Numbered from the stretch's first letter, positions 20,401 through 25,959 are shown. The stretch is DNA of 47,500 nt from Chrysomallon squamiferum (GCA_012295275.1 CM022678.1:12894592-12942091); one strand, 5' to 3'. Translations and numbers: made by a program. Notes: a model not told the origin generated them from the sequence alone.

Positions 20401-22732
20401 AATCTTTTACAGGTAGACATCACTTCTCTAGACACATTAGGGTGATGTGACTTAACCAAGCCATTGTCACAAACATAAAGTTAAACATCTACAATTATAC
20501 ATTGATATTGTGTTTCTAATAAAACAGGGCCTTTAACAAAATATTTGATATACTCATGCCATAAGTCATAAAAGTTAATGCTCATGTTAGAGATTTGAAA
20601 TATGAAATTGCTGACATTAAAAGAGTTAATATCATGTTAGAGATTTAAAAAATTAAACTGCTGACATTAAAAGAATTAGTGATCATATTTGAGATTAGAA
20701 AAATGAAACAACTGACATTAAAAGGGTTAATGATCATGTTAGAGATTTAAAAAATGAAATAGCTGACATTAAAAGGGTTAATGATCATGTTAGAGATTTG
20801 AAGAATGAAATTGCTGACATTAAAAGAGTTAATGATCATGTTAGAGATTTGAAAAACGAAATAACTGACATTAAAAGGGTTAATGATCATGTTAGAGATT
20901 TGAAATATGAAATCACTGACATTAAAACAGTAAATGATCATGTTAGAGATCTGAAAAATGAAATAACTGAAGTTAAACCAGTTGATACCTCTTGTTCTGG
21001 CTTGTGTCCTTCATCTTTACTCTCCTGACTGATATCTTCATCATAAACTCTCTGAAAATACATTCGATACATTTTTGATATTAACAAATATTTTTATTTC
21101 TTTCCACATGCATAGGAAAGTAACAACACAAACATATAATTCTGTCGTAATAACTAAATATTAATCATAGTTTTGTACATCTCAGATGTTCTTGATTTTC
21201 TTTTCTTAAATACTGTAAAAAACATTTTTAAATTTCTGTAAAAGGCTTTTAAAAATGTTTAAATTATGTTATGTGGTCCTATTAAAATAAAAATAAAATT
21301 TCTAATTTATTTCTAGTTAAACTGACATGGTTGATACTCACATTTTCCACAAACTGCGAATTAGCCAGCATGATGAAATCGTTGAAGACATTGTTCACTC
21401 TCACACTGGTCAGCTGGCAGAAAGATAAAAACACTTAAGTTTTATGTTAAAAAGAAAAAGAAAAAGATTGGTCTGTATCTGCTCATAAAATTAAGCTAAT
21501 ATATTTTACATGTATACAAGTGACACTTCATTTTAAAATTGTTTACAGTATAGATTGTCTCTTAAATACAACCAATTCTTAAATTTACCTTGGCCTCGTG
21601 TACCAGGCCATCAACTTCCTGTTCTATCTCGTGTGTCCGTGACAACACACGCTGAGAAAACTCCTGAAGATGCTGAAGTAGCTGGAATTGGAAAAAAATC
21701 AAATAAAAACAACATCATTATTATTTAGTTTTAAACTTATCACTGATTTAACATAATATAAGAATAACAAAAATGTTCTGTAAACCATCTCAATAAGTTA
21801 ATTGTAAATATACAACCACACCTACATTCACATGCAAGTGTACCACACACACACACACTACACACATACACACACCCACATATCACAAACACATACTACA
21901 CACACTACACACACATGGTACATATATACACACTCACAGACACACACCCACACACACACCCACACACAGAAGATTCTAACCCCAGCATCTCCAGCTAAAG
22001 ACCAATTGTTTGCTTCCTCTCTTATTTCTGTAGTGGTCCATGGCCTTTCCCATCTTCTTGGTCCATTTTCTCCAGACACTGGGGTTGGTCCATTACTCTA
22101 ATAATAATAATAATAACAATAGTTATATATTAGTAATAATGTTAATATATTAATCATTTAATGTAAGAGATAGTGTACTCAGAATTGAGAAAAAGGTTCT
22201 GAGTCACGGCAGTTTTAATAAAACAGGTACTGTAGTTAAGTTATTTACTTATTATCAAAAAGATATTTTTCTTTCAAAGCACGGAGTTATGGGTTATTCT
22301 AGCACCAAAAATTTAATGAATAGTTCACATTCACAGATTCACTCATTCAGTACACAATTTATGGTTATTCACTTATTGTCTAAAAGAAACCTTGCTTTTC
22401 AAAGAAGTAGCTTTAGGAAAGGAATATATATTTGTTTACAAAAAAGTATTTATTTCCGTTTGTTATTATTTCAAGTATTATTGATTCCTTCATATTACTG
22501 ATTATGATCATAATGTTGACATTGATTTGAAAACCGTATTTTTGTCAAATTTATTTTGACGCTATTTAAAAGAAATACTTTGGATATGATAATGACAGTT
22601 TTATCGACATTTAATTTTAAAGACAGAAAATATATATATATATGGTCTACATGCGTATAAATAATTTAAAACCTGCGCTGCAGCAGCATTAGAAATTCCC
22701 TCTTCTGCAGTGGGAGGTGCAGGAGGCGCCAT
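473..22732 (-). CDS. WASHC2: WASH complex subunit 2 (FAM21), 23 exons, C-terminus off the left edge
   Basis: This is the gene span; exons are listed separately. FAM21 is the long-tailed subunit of the endosomal WASH complex, the Arp2/3 activator that builds actin on endosomes. Its head binds the WASH core and its tail binds retromer VPS35, capping protein and other partners. Seen here: 23 exons, 2493 coding bases, 831 codons, every splice phase compatible. Residues 60-114 carry the conserved head segments ([33 protein letters not shown]) that match my recollection of vertebrate FAM21. Residues 225-390 are acidic and basic low-complexity linker. Residues 392-831 hold about 18 Leu-Phe pairs in acidic context (LFa motifs). 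The start ATG at 22732 has A at -3 and G at +4. The vertebrate protein is about 1300 residues, so roughly a third, including the capping-protein-interacting segment, lies beyond base 1. Identity is established from family knowledge; I could not run a search. Confidence 0.93.
611..1143. other. WASHC2 intron 22
   Basis: Made mostly of AAT/AAC trinucleotide tracts, a GTT/GCT tract near 760-795, and A-rich sequence. No gene or structured element is evident. Confidence 0.7.
1144..1222 (-). CDS. WASHC2: WASHC2 exon 22 (PVGGVALF motif)
   Basis: Encodes residues 759-785, entering in phase 2 and leaving in phase 0. [20 protein letters not shown] is the third PxGxVxxF element, and here it carries a Leu-Phe pair. 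The acceptor is GATTTCAG and the donor is GTATGT. Confidence 0.92.
1708..1805 (-). CDS. WASHC2: WASHC2 exon 21 (LFa-like pair)
   Basis: Encodes residues 727-759, entering in phase 0 and leaving in phase 2. [20 protein letters not shown] has the LFa spacing, but the second Leu is replaced by Phe (DFFS). The acceptor is TTTTTAG and the donor is GTGAGT. Confidence 0.93.
1846..2248. repeat. 36-bp minisatellite, about 11 copies, WASHC2 intron 20
   Basis: Near-identical 36-base units built on CACATAGGACTTAAACAATA plus ACACCAGTGAGAAAGT. One unit differs at several positions (near 2008-2020) and another has one change (near 2050). Because 36 is a multiple of three, the minus strand stays open as a 12-residue hydrophobic repeat ([12 protein letters not shown]). 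I read that frame as incidental. Confidence 0.95.
2378..2530. repeat. (AAAT)n and (AAT)n microsatellites, WASHC2 intron 20
   Basis: A TAAA tetranucleotide run to about 2407 is followed by imperfect AAT/AAC trinucleotides. Confidence 0.9.
2606..2714 (-). CDS. WASHC2: WASHC2 exon 20 (LFa pair)
   Basis: Encodes residues 690-726, entering in phase 2 and leaving in phase 0. It contains [20 protein letters not shown], a canonical LFa pair. The preceding intron 19 is 4.37 kb, the longest in the gene. Exon 19 joins directly to this exon in phase, so no exon is required in between. Confidence 0.94.
2717..2768. repeat. (TAAA)n microsatellite beside exon 20
   Basis: About 12 tetranucleotide copies end only a few bases upstream, in the sense direction, of the exon 20 acceptor. 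Read on the minus strand it supplies a TTTA-rich polypyrimidine-like tract. Confidence 0.9.
3070..3945. repeat. 33/41-bp two-form minisatellite, WASHC2 intron 19
   Basis: Tandem units share the core TTTAAATAACTGTCTGAATT followed by GTACTAT. They come in a 33-base form (core plus CACTAC) and a 41-base form with an extra 8 bases (TTACTGTATTAGC in place of TCACTAC). Some units lack CTGTCTGAATT, having CTGAGTT instead. The forms are interspersed without strict alternation, giving a higher-order pattern. Confidence 0.93.
3950..4920. other. WASHC2 intron 19, unique-looking part
   Basis: AT-rich, mostly non-repetitive DNA. A block near 4390-4800 is less AT-rich and of higher complexity but I could not assign an exon to it. 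Confidence 0.5.
4947..5060. repeat. 31-bp tandem repeat, 4 copies, WASHC2 intron 19
   Basis: The core AACAGTTGAATGAACAAGTA starts at 4947, 4978, 5009 and 5040, exactly 31 bases apart. Confidence 0.92.
5061..6230. other. WASHC2 intron 19, AT-rich stretch
   Basis: Homopolymer A and T runs, TAAA runs near 5658-5700, and otherwise unique AT-rich sequence. No gene seen. Confidence 0.5.
6240..6810. repeat. Degenerate GTA/CAG trinucleotide and TG-rich tract
   Basis: From 6240 to 6600 there are decayed AGTAGTAACAGTAG-type trinucleotides; from about 6620 to 6800 there is TGTGTGTA-type sequence. Both keep frames open by composition alone. Confidence 0.75.
7086..7267 (-). CDS. WASHC2: WASHC2 exon 19 (Ser-rich linker plus LFa pair)
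   Basis: Encodes residues 630-690, entering in phase 0 and leaving in phase 2. A Ser/Lys linker with a PSPSPS segment is followed by the pair [15 protein letters not shown]. This exon is clearly more GC-rich than its surroundings. The donor GTGAGT is strong and the acceptor is TGCTTTCAG. Confidence 0.95.
7298..7475. repeat. (AAT/AAC)n tract, WASHC2 intron 18
   Basis: Trinucleotide AAC/AAT repeats just upstream, in the sense direction, of exon 19. Confidence 0.9.
7620..8580. repeat. 75-bp minisatellite with decayed flank, WASHC2 intron 18
   Basis: Homogeneous 75-base units from about 7900 to 8580, with the landmarks ACTAGACTGGTTCCAAGTCA, then TCTCTAACATACTAACACTG, then TGTTACAGATGTGAAAT. Two interspersed subtypes differ in one 16-base segment (GTATATTTAATTCTCT or CTGTAATTACTTCTCT). 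Units between 7620 and 7900 are clearly related but diverged. The last two units lack two bases. Confidence 0.93.
8621..8710 (-). CDS. WASHC2: WASHC2 exon 18 (PAGAVSMF motif)
   Basis: Encodes residues 600-629, 30 codons, phase 0 to 0. [20 protein letters not shown] is the second copy of the PxGxVSxF element and the closest to the vertebrate IPAGAVSVF sequence. It has no LF pair. The exon is symmetric, so skipping it would keep the frame. Confidence 0.94.
8763..8840. repeat. Long imperfect palindrome, WASHC2 intron 17
   Basis: The left arm begins AATATTGATATATACTTTTA and continues ATAATTACATATATA. The right arm is its near-complete inverse, ending TATATATATCAATATT. Arms are about 36 bases with one or two small indels and a spacer of a few bases. 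Confidence 0.85.
8909..9067. repeat. (GA)n microsatellite, two blocks, WASHC2 intron 17
   Basis: Blocks at about 8909-8947 and 8985-9067 are separated by a short purine-rich interruption. On the transcribed strand this is a (CT)n polypyrimidine tract. Confidence 0.95.
9352..9524 (-). CDS. WASHC2: WASHC2 exon 17 (LFa repeats)
   Basis: Encodes residues 542-599, entering in phase 1 and leaving in phase 0. [20 protein letters not shown] is a paired LFa unit, followed by a Pro/Ala/Lys-rich linker ending [10 protein letters not shown]. The acceptor is TTAACCCAG and the donor is GTAAAT. Confidence 0.95.
10020..10300. repeat. Decayed ACAACACTGTAACT-type repeat, WASHC2 intron 16
   Basis: Many imperfect copies of CAACACTGTAACTACAACTA, of irregular length. 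Confidence 0.75.
10321..10497 (-). CDS. WASHC2: WASHC2 exon 16 (LFa repeats)
   Basis: Encodes residues 483-542, phase 1 to 1. It holds three Leu-Phe motifs: GGDDELFSG, then [20 protein letters not shown]. The paired GLFDD...DDLFA arrangement is the canonical FAM21 tail unit. The intron upstream of this exon contains a 23-bp tandem repeat. Confidence 0.95.
10505..10905. repeat. 23-bp minisatellite of donor-like sites, WASHC2 intron 15
   Basis: Units read TTTCAGGTAAGTAAACAAAG plus TAA, 17 or so copies, becoming AT-richer toward 10900. Each of the better units carries CAG-GTAAGT on the plus strand, antisense to WASHC2. Confidence 0.93.
11020..11082 (-). CDS. WASHC2: WASHC2 exon 15 (PxGxVSxF motif)
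   Basis: Encodes residues 462-483, phase 1 to 1. The peptide ends [13 protein letters not shown], matching the vertebrate KKIPAGAVSVFLG element between LFa clusters. A related motif recurs in exons 18 and 22. The donor is GTTTGT and the acceptor follows a long T tract. Confidence 0.92.
11307..11412 (-). CDS. WASHC2: WASHC2 exon 14 (LFa motif and Glu run)
   Basis: Encodes residues 427-462, phase 0 to 1. GGLFDDIEE is a clear LFa motif. It is followed by a Lys-rich stretch and a run of seven Glu codons (GAA repeats), which may vary in length between alleles. The donor AAAG-GTTTTT is poor at +3 to +6. It is nevertheless supported by the phase of exon 15. Confidence 0.88.
11536..11720. repeat. 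(GTA)n microsatellite, WASHC2 intron 13
   Basis: A GTA/GTG/GCA trinucleotide tract giving poly-Leu or poly-Val open frames on both strands, with no coding meaning. Confidence 0.93.
11862..11965 (-). CDS. WASHC2: WASHC2 exon 13 (first LFa cluster)
   Basis: Encodes residues 392-426, entering in phase 1 and leaving in phase 0. It has four Leu-Phe pairs in quick succession: DLFG, DLFG, GLFS and GLFD, the last running into DDDND. This is the start of the tail repeats that bind retromer VPS35 in vertebrates. The donor GTAAGT is strong. Confidence 0.94.
11986..12056. repeat. (AAAT)n microsatellite, WASHC2 intron 12
   Basis: Two AAAT runs with a short interruption. Confidence 0.85.
12259..12363 (-). 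CDS. WASHC2: WASHC2 exon 12 (basic linker)
   Basis: Encodes residues 357-392, phase 1 to 1, so skipping it would keep the frame. It is strikingly basic, with [20 protein letters not shown] near its middle, in the position of the vertebrate PRKTLKEKKERR segment. The acceptor is TTTAACAG and the donor is GTGAAA. Confidence 0.88.
12564..12626. repeat. (GA)n microsatellite downstream of exon 11
   Basis: About 31 GA copies lying 25 bases past the exon 11 donor in the sense direction. Confidence 0.95.
12651..12768 (-). CDS. WASHC2: WASHC2 exon 11 (SELASKLG motif)
   Basis: Encodes residues 318-357 and leaves in phase 1. [20 protein letters not shown] corresponds to the conserved SFADELAARIKG helix that follows the acidic linker in vertebrate FAM21, a WH2-like amphipathic segment. 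An acidic [11 protein letters not shown] run follows. A (GA)n microsatellite lies about 25 bases downstream of the donor. Confidence 0.92.
13020..13845. repeat. TTCAG-based minisatellite, about 825 bp, WASHC2 intron 10
   Basis: The array is built from three interspersed words: TTCAGTGTG or TTCAGTGTA (9 bases), TTCAGTAGTA (10 bases) and TTCAGGGTA (9 bases). The order of words forms a higher-order code rather than simple tandem units. Its edges are sharp. Confidence 0.95.
14127..14267 (-). CDS. WASHC2: WASHC2 exon 10 (Glu/Ser-rich linker)
   Basis: Encodes residues 271-317, 47 codons, phase 0 to 0. It begins [20 protein letters not shown] and ends NGESEKM. EMFG in acidic context resembles a degenerate LFa element, in the position of the vertebrate DLFADSEKEEE segment. 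The donor GTAAGT is strong. Confidence 0.9.
14268..15831. other. WASHC2 intron 9
   Basis: Unique AT-rich DNA without minisatellites. Short open frames occur but none has splice sites and composition like the neighbouring exons. No feature assigned. Confidence 0.6.
15832..15912 (-). CDS. WASHC2: WASHC2 exon 9 (charged linker)
   Basis: Encodes residues 244-270, 27 codons, phase 0 to 0. A YSDSEEE opening is followed by the basic stretch [12 protein letters not shown] and then YSDDSESE. The acidic-basic-acidic layout is typical of the low-complexity linker in this family but shows no residue-level match I can recall. The acceptor is TGTGTAG and the donor is GTATAC. Confidence 0.82.
15913..17430. 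other. WASHC2 intron 8, AT-rich part
   Basis: Very AT-rich with many A runs (for example near 16107-16134) and a C run at 16708-16714. No gene seen. Confidence 0.6.
17432..17484. repeat. (CA)n microsatellite, WASHC2 intron 8
   Basis: About 26 CA copies. Confidence 0.95.
17660..17715 (-). CDS. WASHC2: WASHC2 exon 8 (acidic linker)
   Basis: Encodes residues 225-243, [19 protein letters not shown], entering in phase 1 and leaving in phase 0. The [10 protein letters not shown] run parallels vertebrate GSIVDTEEEKEE. The clustered Ser in acidic context resembles casein kinase 2 sites, which is inference. It is a short 56-base exon identified by phase and composition. Confidence 0.88.
17716..18416. 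other. WASHC2 intron 7, unique AT-rich part
   Basis: No repeat or exon recognised before the 62-bp array begins. Confidence 0.5.
18417..18995. repeat. 62-bp minisatellite with exon-like units, WASHC2 intron 7
   Basis: About nine units of 62 bases. In the sense (minus) direction each has an acceptor-like TATACTGTTTTCAG, then 26 bases, then, in about half the units, a strong donor-like ACT-GTAAGTTG. The other units have GTTAGC at that position. Confidence 0.92.
18996..19324. other. WASHC2 intron 7, upstream end
   Basis: Unique sequence between the 62-bp array and exon 7. Nothing recognised. Confidence 0.5.
19325..19415 (-). CDS. WASHC2: WASHC2 exon 7 (end of head domain)
   Basis: Encodes residues 195-225 and ends in phase 1. 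It contains [20 protein letters not shown] followed by [11 protein letters not shown]. It aligns with vertebrate [27 protein letters not shown], the last strongly conserved head motif. The acceptor is TTTTCGCAG and the donor is GTATTA. Confidence 0.95.
19424..19508. repeat. (AAC/AAT)n tract, WASHC2 intron 6
   Basis: AAC-rich trinucleotides immediately upstream, in the sense direction, of the exon 7 acceptor. A run of about 24 A lies near 19590-19613. Confidence 0.85.
19764..19940 (-). CDS. WASHC2: WASHC2 exon 6 (head domain)
   Basis: Encodes residues 136-194, 59 codons, phase 0 to 0. The peptide contains [19 protein letters not shown], then [14 protein letters not shown], then an acidic [11 protein letters not shown] run. 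This parallels vertebrate [20 protein letters not shown] and the following helix and acidic patch, so it is the distal part of the head domain. The donor is GTAAGT. Confidence 0.95.
20570..20985. repeat. 51-bp minisatellite, WASHC2 intron 5
   Basis: About eight units of roughly 51 bases with the landmarks GTTAATGATCATGTTAGAGA, TTTGAAAAATGAAAT and GCTGACATTAAAAG. The last four to five units keep one plus-strand frame open, giving a 17-residue repeat ([17 protein letters not shown]). The first units have indels and stops. The array reaches to within a few bases of the exon 5 donor. Confidence 0.93.
20989..21051 (-). CDS. WASHC2: WASHC2 exon 5
   Basis: Encodes residues 115-135, [20 protein letters not shown] plus E, phase 0 to 0. 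The RVYDE motif continues the conserved head segment and the rest is a variable acidic linker. The acceptor is TTTTCAG. The donor, GTATCA, lies at the very edge of a 51-bp tandem repeat in intron 5. Confidence 0.9.
21342..21413 (-). CDS. WASHC2: WASHC2 exon 4 (head domain)
   Basis: Encodes residues 91-114, 24 codons, phase 0 to 0, including [19 protein letters not shown]. It matches the vertebrate [20 protein letters not shown] block; the RV continues in exon 5. The acceptor is TCTGCCAG and the donor is GTGAGT, both strong. Confidence 0.95.
21589..21681 (-). CDS. WASHC2: WASHC2 exon 3 (head domain)
   Basis: Encodes residues 60-90, 31 codons, phase 0 to 0. The peptide starts [20 protein letters not shown] and continues through [10 protein letters not shown]. 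This is the most conserved segment of the FAM21 head, predicted helical, and the part that docks on the WASH core. The acceptor is TTCCAG and the donor is GTAAAT. Confidence 0.95.
21835..21970. repeat. (CA)n-rich tract beside exon 2 donor, WASHC2 intron 2
   Basis: Imperfect CA repeats on the plus strand, GT repeats in the WASHC2 transcript, beginning about 10 bases inside the intron. Confidence 0.9.
21981..22097 (-). CDS. WASHC2: WASHC2 exon 2 (head domain)
   Basis: Encodes residues 21-59, 39 codons, phase 0 to 0. It contains [20 protein letters not shown], which matches the vertebrate WERPWS-EEIR---SWSLAADAG block at the start of the head domain. The acceptor is TTATTAG. The donor is GTTAGA, which is weak, and a long GT-rich tract begins about 10 bases downstream of it. 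Confidence 0.93.
22673..22732 (-). CDS. WASHC2: WASHC2 exon 1 (start codon)
   Basis: Encodes residues 1-20, [20 protein letters not shown]. The ATG sits in a strong initiation context (AAAATGG). The exon ends in CAG followed by GTTTTAA, a donor with a weak +3 to +6. Splice phase at the end is 0. The sequence is divergent from vertebrates, as expected for the extreme N-terminus of this family. Confidence 0.85.
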
Positions 22733-22860
22733 TTTGATTGAAATATGTCATGTGATCCAAAACAACTTCCTGGTCCTTTGATCAGTTCCGCGAGAGGTAA
22801 TCTCGATAATGCAGAACATAAACTAGACCGGAATATTTTTATGCCATTTCATTAAGTCGA
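22733..22860 (-). promoter_or_regulatory. WASHC2 5' leader and proximal promoter region
   Basis: This sequence lies immediately upstream of the start codon. It contains TCATGTGA at 22748-22755, the M-box form of the E-box bound by MiT/TFE factors, and ACTTCCTGG near 22764, whose complement AGGAAGT is an ETS-type site. It is more GC- and CpG-rich (CCGCGAG near 22787) than the DNA around it. No TATA box or measured start site is available; the assignment is inference. Confidence 0.4.
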
Positions 22861-23588
22861 CAGTCCATTCAGCATTAACTTCCTGAGATGGCAAAATTAA
22901 TTTCTCTTCTGAACTGTATAGTAAACAATACTAAATAATTAAATGTTCATTTAAAGTGCGTATGTTTAGTGATAAAACAAAAATATAAAAAATAATATTA
23001 ACATAAAAAAGAAAGATAGAAAAAAGAAACACGACTCTAAACTAAAAACAACTAAACCTCATTAAACATTTTAATGAACCAATGTTAAGCACATTGTATT
23101 TAATTTGCTAAGAATACATTAAGTGATATTTCCGGAACAACAGAACAGGCTTGGTATAAAAAAAAAAAAAAATCATTGCGATTTAAGCATAATATATTGT
23201 CAGTATTTATTTTATTTTATTTATTTCGGTCATGTGACTTTGAGAATGACATTAGATACATTAATAGATAATAAATCGATCAAAATATAATTGGATTAAA
23301 TGGCTCCATTTTAGATACAAATAACAAGTGCAATTCATGGATTAATTTTAAAATTTTTATTTCTTCAGTATAAAAGGTGAACGGAGAGCATTCTTCTGCA
23401 TTTTCTTTATTATTATTTTCATCCTAAGAAATTTCCCCATAATGAAGATATATTCGATTTGATCTTTGGAATTTGCGGTAAATTTTGTGTTTAACAAAAT
23501 TTTCACTAATGAATTCTGTCAAGTTCTGCCTCCTCGTGTTAGTCTCATTAGTAGCATGTTATTACTTAGCTTTAATTATCAGTTATAT

Positions 23589-23637
<49 letters not shown>

Positions 23638-23727
23638 GTAATAGTAATAATACTAAAGGAAAAAAAAAAAAAAAAAAAAAACAGATTCCACCAAAACAAG
23701 AACAAAAAAACTACAATAATACCTCGC
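22861..23727. other. Upstream flank of WASHC2
   Basis: AT-rich. Contains (TAA)n at about 23589-23636 and an A run near 23659-23681. No gene recognised. Confidence 0.5.
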
Positions 23728-24252
23728 TTAACGATCTCCCGCTTTAACGCTAAAGCTACCCTCATCTGTATTGATCAGCTGACATGCAGACGTCACATGT
23801 GCATGTGGTGTTCAGATCTCTCTCTTTTCTTCTGCTTTCATTTAGACTTAACGCTTCTGTAATTTACCCTTCCAATATGTCGAAACGAATAGATAGTATA
23901 CCAGCGAATGCGGATGATAAAAAGAAACGGAAGATAATAACTTTAGACACAAAATACGATATCTTAAATAAACCGGTAAATCCGTTAAAAACTTAGCTGC
24001 AAAATTTGTCCGTGTCAGTCAACTGTATCGCCGATTTTAAAGGATAAAGAAAAATATGTGAATGAGATTAAAAGAACTCACACCTTGCAGTCTACAACGG
24101 TACAACAAACAGAGGTGGTCAGTTTGGAAAAACTTTTGGATAAGTGATCAGACGCAACGATTAAACATGTCTTGACTCAAGCTGTCATATGTGCTAAAGA
24201 AGTACATGCAAATTAGTCTCCCGCTTAACGATACCTCACTTAACATCGATAT
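23728..24252 (+). pseudogene. Decayed Tigger/pogo-like transposon with transposase N-terminal remnant
   Basis: An ATG at 23877 opens SKRIDSIPANADDKKKRKII and continues TLDTKYDILNK. This matches the K-R-K-x-I-T-L-x-x-K-x-D-I-L signature at the start of the CENP-B/pogo-type helix-turn-helix. After a frameshift near 23985, SVKNLAAKFVRVSQLYRRF resembles the second half of that domain. Stops and frameshifts follow, and no DDE catalytic region is present. The flanks carry AATACCTCGCTTAACGATCT and, downstream, CTCCCGCTTAACGATACCTC, in the same orientation rather than inverted. It is a dead fragment. The family call rests on motif recollection. Confidence 0.65.
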
Positions 24253-24609
24253 ATTACTTTAATGAAATGTGCGCACACATATATAGACAAGCTCACAATC
24301 ATACTCATTCTATAAGCTTTACAAAAATTATAAAATTAATTATAGTCAGATTATAAATAGTCAATTGATTATTAACTCATCAATACCCTTTAAAATTAAT
24401 TTAAAATTAACTAGACACTTTTCTCTTATCAGTAGGCCAGTTATTACTTCAAAATGATAATTTTATTTTGTCAAGTTTAGTTTATTTGGTGGTCTGTGAA
24501 ACACCGCTGTACTTAATCGAAAATTAAATAAATAAATATTATTTCATTTCTTTTTTAATTAGTTAAGTACTGAGATCTTGGATTTATCGTCCAGACATTA
24601 ATTTCTATT
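24253..24609. other. Intergenic, between the two transposon remnants
   Basis: AT-rich; nothing recognised. Confidence 0.5.
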
Positions 24610-24610
24610 T

Positions 24611-24665
24611 CAGCGGTACCTTGACTTACGAGTGGCCCAACTAACGAACGGATTAATGGTATTTC
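24611..24665. mobile_element. Transposon terminal fragment (Tigger/pogo-like end)
   Basis: CAGCGGTACCTTGACTTACG then AGTGGCCCAACTAACGAACG resembles the GGTACCTYGACTTACGAGT ends of pogo/Tigger-type DNA elements found in many animal genomes. I did not find the partner inverted end in the window. Confidence 0.45.
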
Positions 24666-24669
24666 TGTC

Positions 24670-25202
24670 AATTTAACTGCAATAGTTACGTTATAGAACT
24701 TTTTTTTTTTAACACATTTATTTATTATTATTTTAGTTTTATTTATTTCTCTTATGAGTTATGAGGTCTTGTAATTTACAGTTACGAAAGTTATCACTAA
24801 ACACACTAAATCAGTGAATTATTGTTCGCAAAGAAGAAATAAAACTATAATAATAGATCGGAAATGATTTTTTTCAAATTTGGCGGGAAAGGTTATACAA
24901 CATTAATGCTTGGCTTGAAGAACTGAGCTGTCCGCAAACACTTCATTTGACATTATTTGGTTTCAACACATTGCTTTCCTTTTCGTTCTGTTTCAAAAAT
25001 TTGTTTATTACAAAACATTATTTTAATAGTAATTAACAACAACAACAGCAAACTCTTTAAAAATTATTTAAATATATAAACATAAAATATATAAAAAAAA
25101 ATAATTTTCAGCTGGTAACATCCTTTACAATAAAACAATAGCAAAACACGTTATTTTAATTTTTTCACTAAAAAAAACAACAAAAAAAACCCTCTCTCTG
25201 TC

Positions 25203-25238
<36 letters not shown>

Positions 25239-25890
25239 ATAAAGTAAATAAATAAATAAATATAAAAAAAAAAAAAAAAAAAATTACAAAACTAAGAATT
25301 AAAATTAAAAAATAATTTATAGTAACAGAGATCAGTTTTAACCATGATTTATATTTTTATCAATTATAATTATTATAGCACTCTTTTTATGTTAATTAAA
25401 ATTATTTCTTTTATTAAATATAATAATAAATGTAATATTTGCAAACGTATGTGTCCTTTGATATATAATATATGTATATAATTAGGAACAGGATAAGTAA
25501 CTGCACAATCTGTATATCAAAAACGATTCATCCTCAAAAATTCTTTCCATAAAATAATCCCATGCATTTTGTAGTTTTTAGTCCCTTGAGCTGCAGTGCC
25601 TTCTTTTTTGGTATTATTCTGAATAATTTAATTACTGTTAGAGTAGTTGCCCTTTTATCAAAAGACGGAAGTAACCGCTTATTGGAAAATGGCGAGATGT
25701 TGGGATCTGATAATACGTCAATATTTTCGTCCATGAACAGAAATGACTTTAATATTTCGTGTTTGCATTTTATGCATTGACAGTTCAAACGATTATCTTT
25801 ATAGCAGATACGCGCAACTTAATGTCCAAATGAATGACATGGCTGTGCCTAATGCAAAAGTATTGAATTTCTATGTAAACAGTGTAAACA
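24670..25890. other. Intergenic AT-rich stretch with long A runs
   Basis: Contains an A run of about 30 at 25207-25236 and another near 25265-25282. A short open frame on either strand at 25534-25788 is not recognisable as any family. Confidence 0.5.
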
Positions 25891-25908
25891 CAGCTTGAAA
25901 AACCTAAA

Positions 25909-25952
25909 ATGAGCAGAAAGCTACTAGAAAAACCACTAGCCTTAATGCAGAG
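25909..25952 (+). CDS. Possible short first coding exon, unknown
   Basis: An ATG at 25909, preceded in frame by a stop, opens MSRKLLEKPLALMQ and ends at CAGAG-GTAAGT, an ideal donor, in phase 2. It could be an upstream first exon of the plus-strand gene that starts further right, but no acceptor that fits was proven. The short length and lack of homology keep this weak. Confidence 0.2.
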
Positions 25953-25959
25953 GTAAGTT

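Noticed and set aside
25534-25788. Overlapping 84-residue minus and 72-residue plus frames
   Set aside because: No recognisable motif. Only one strand could be coding and neither has a family match; possibly part of an old repeat.
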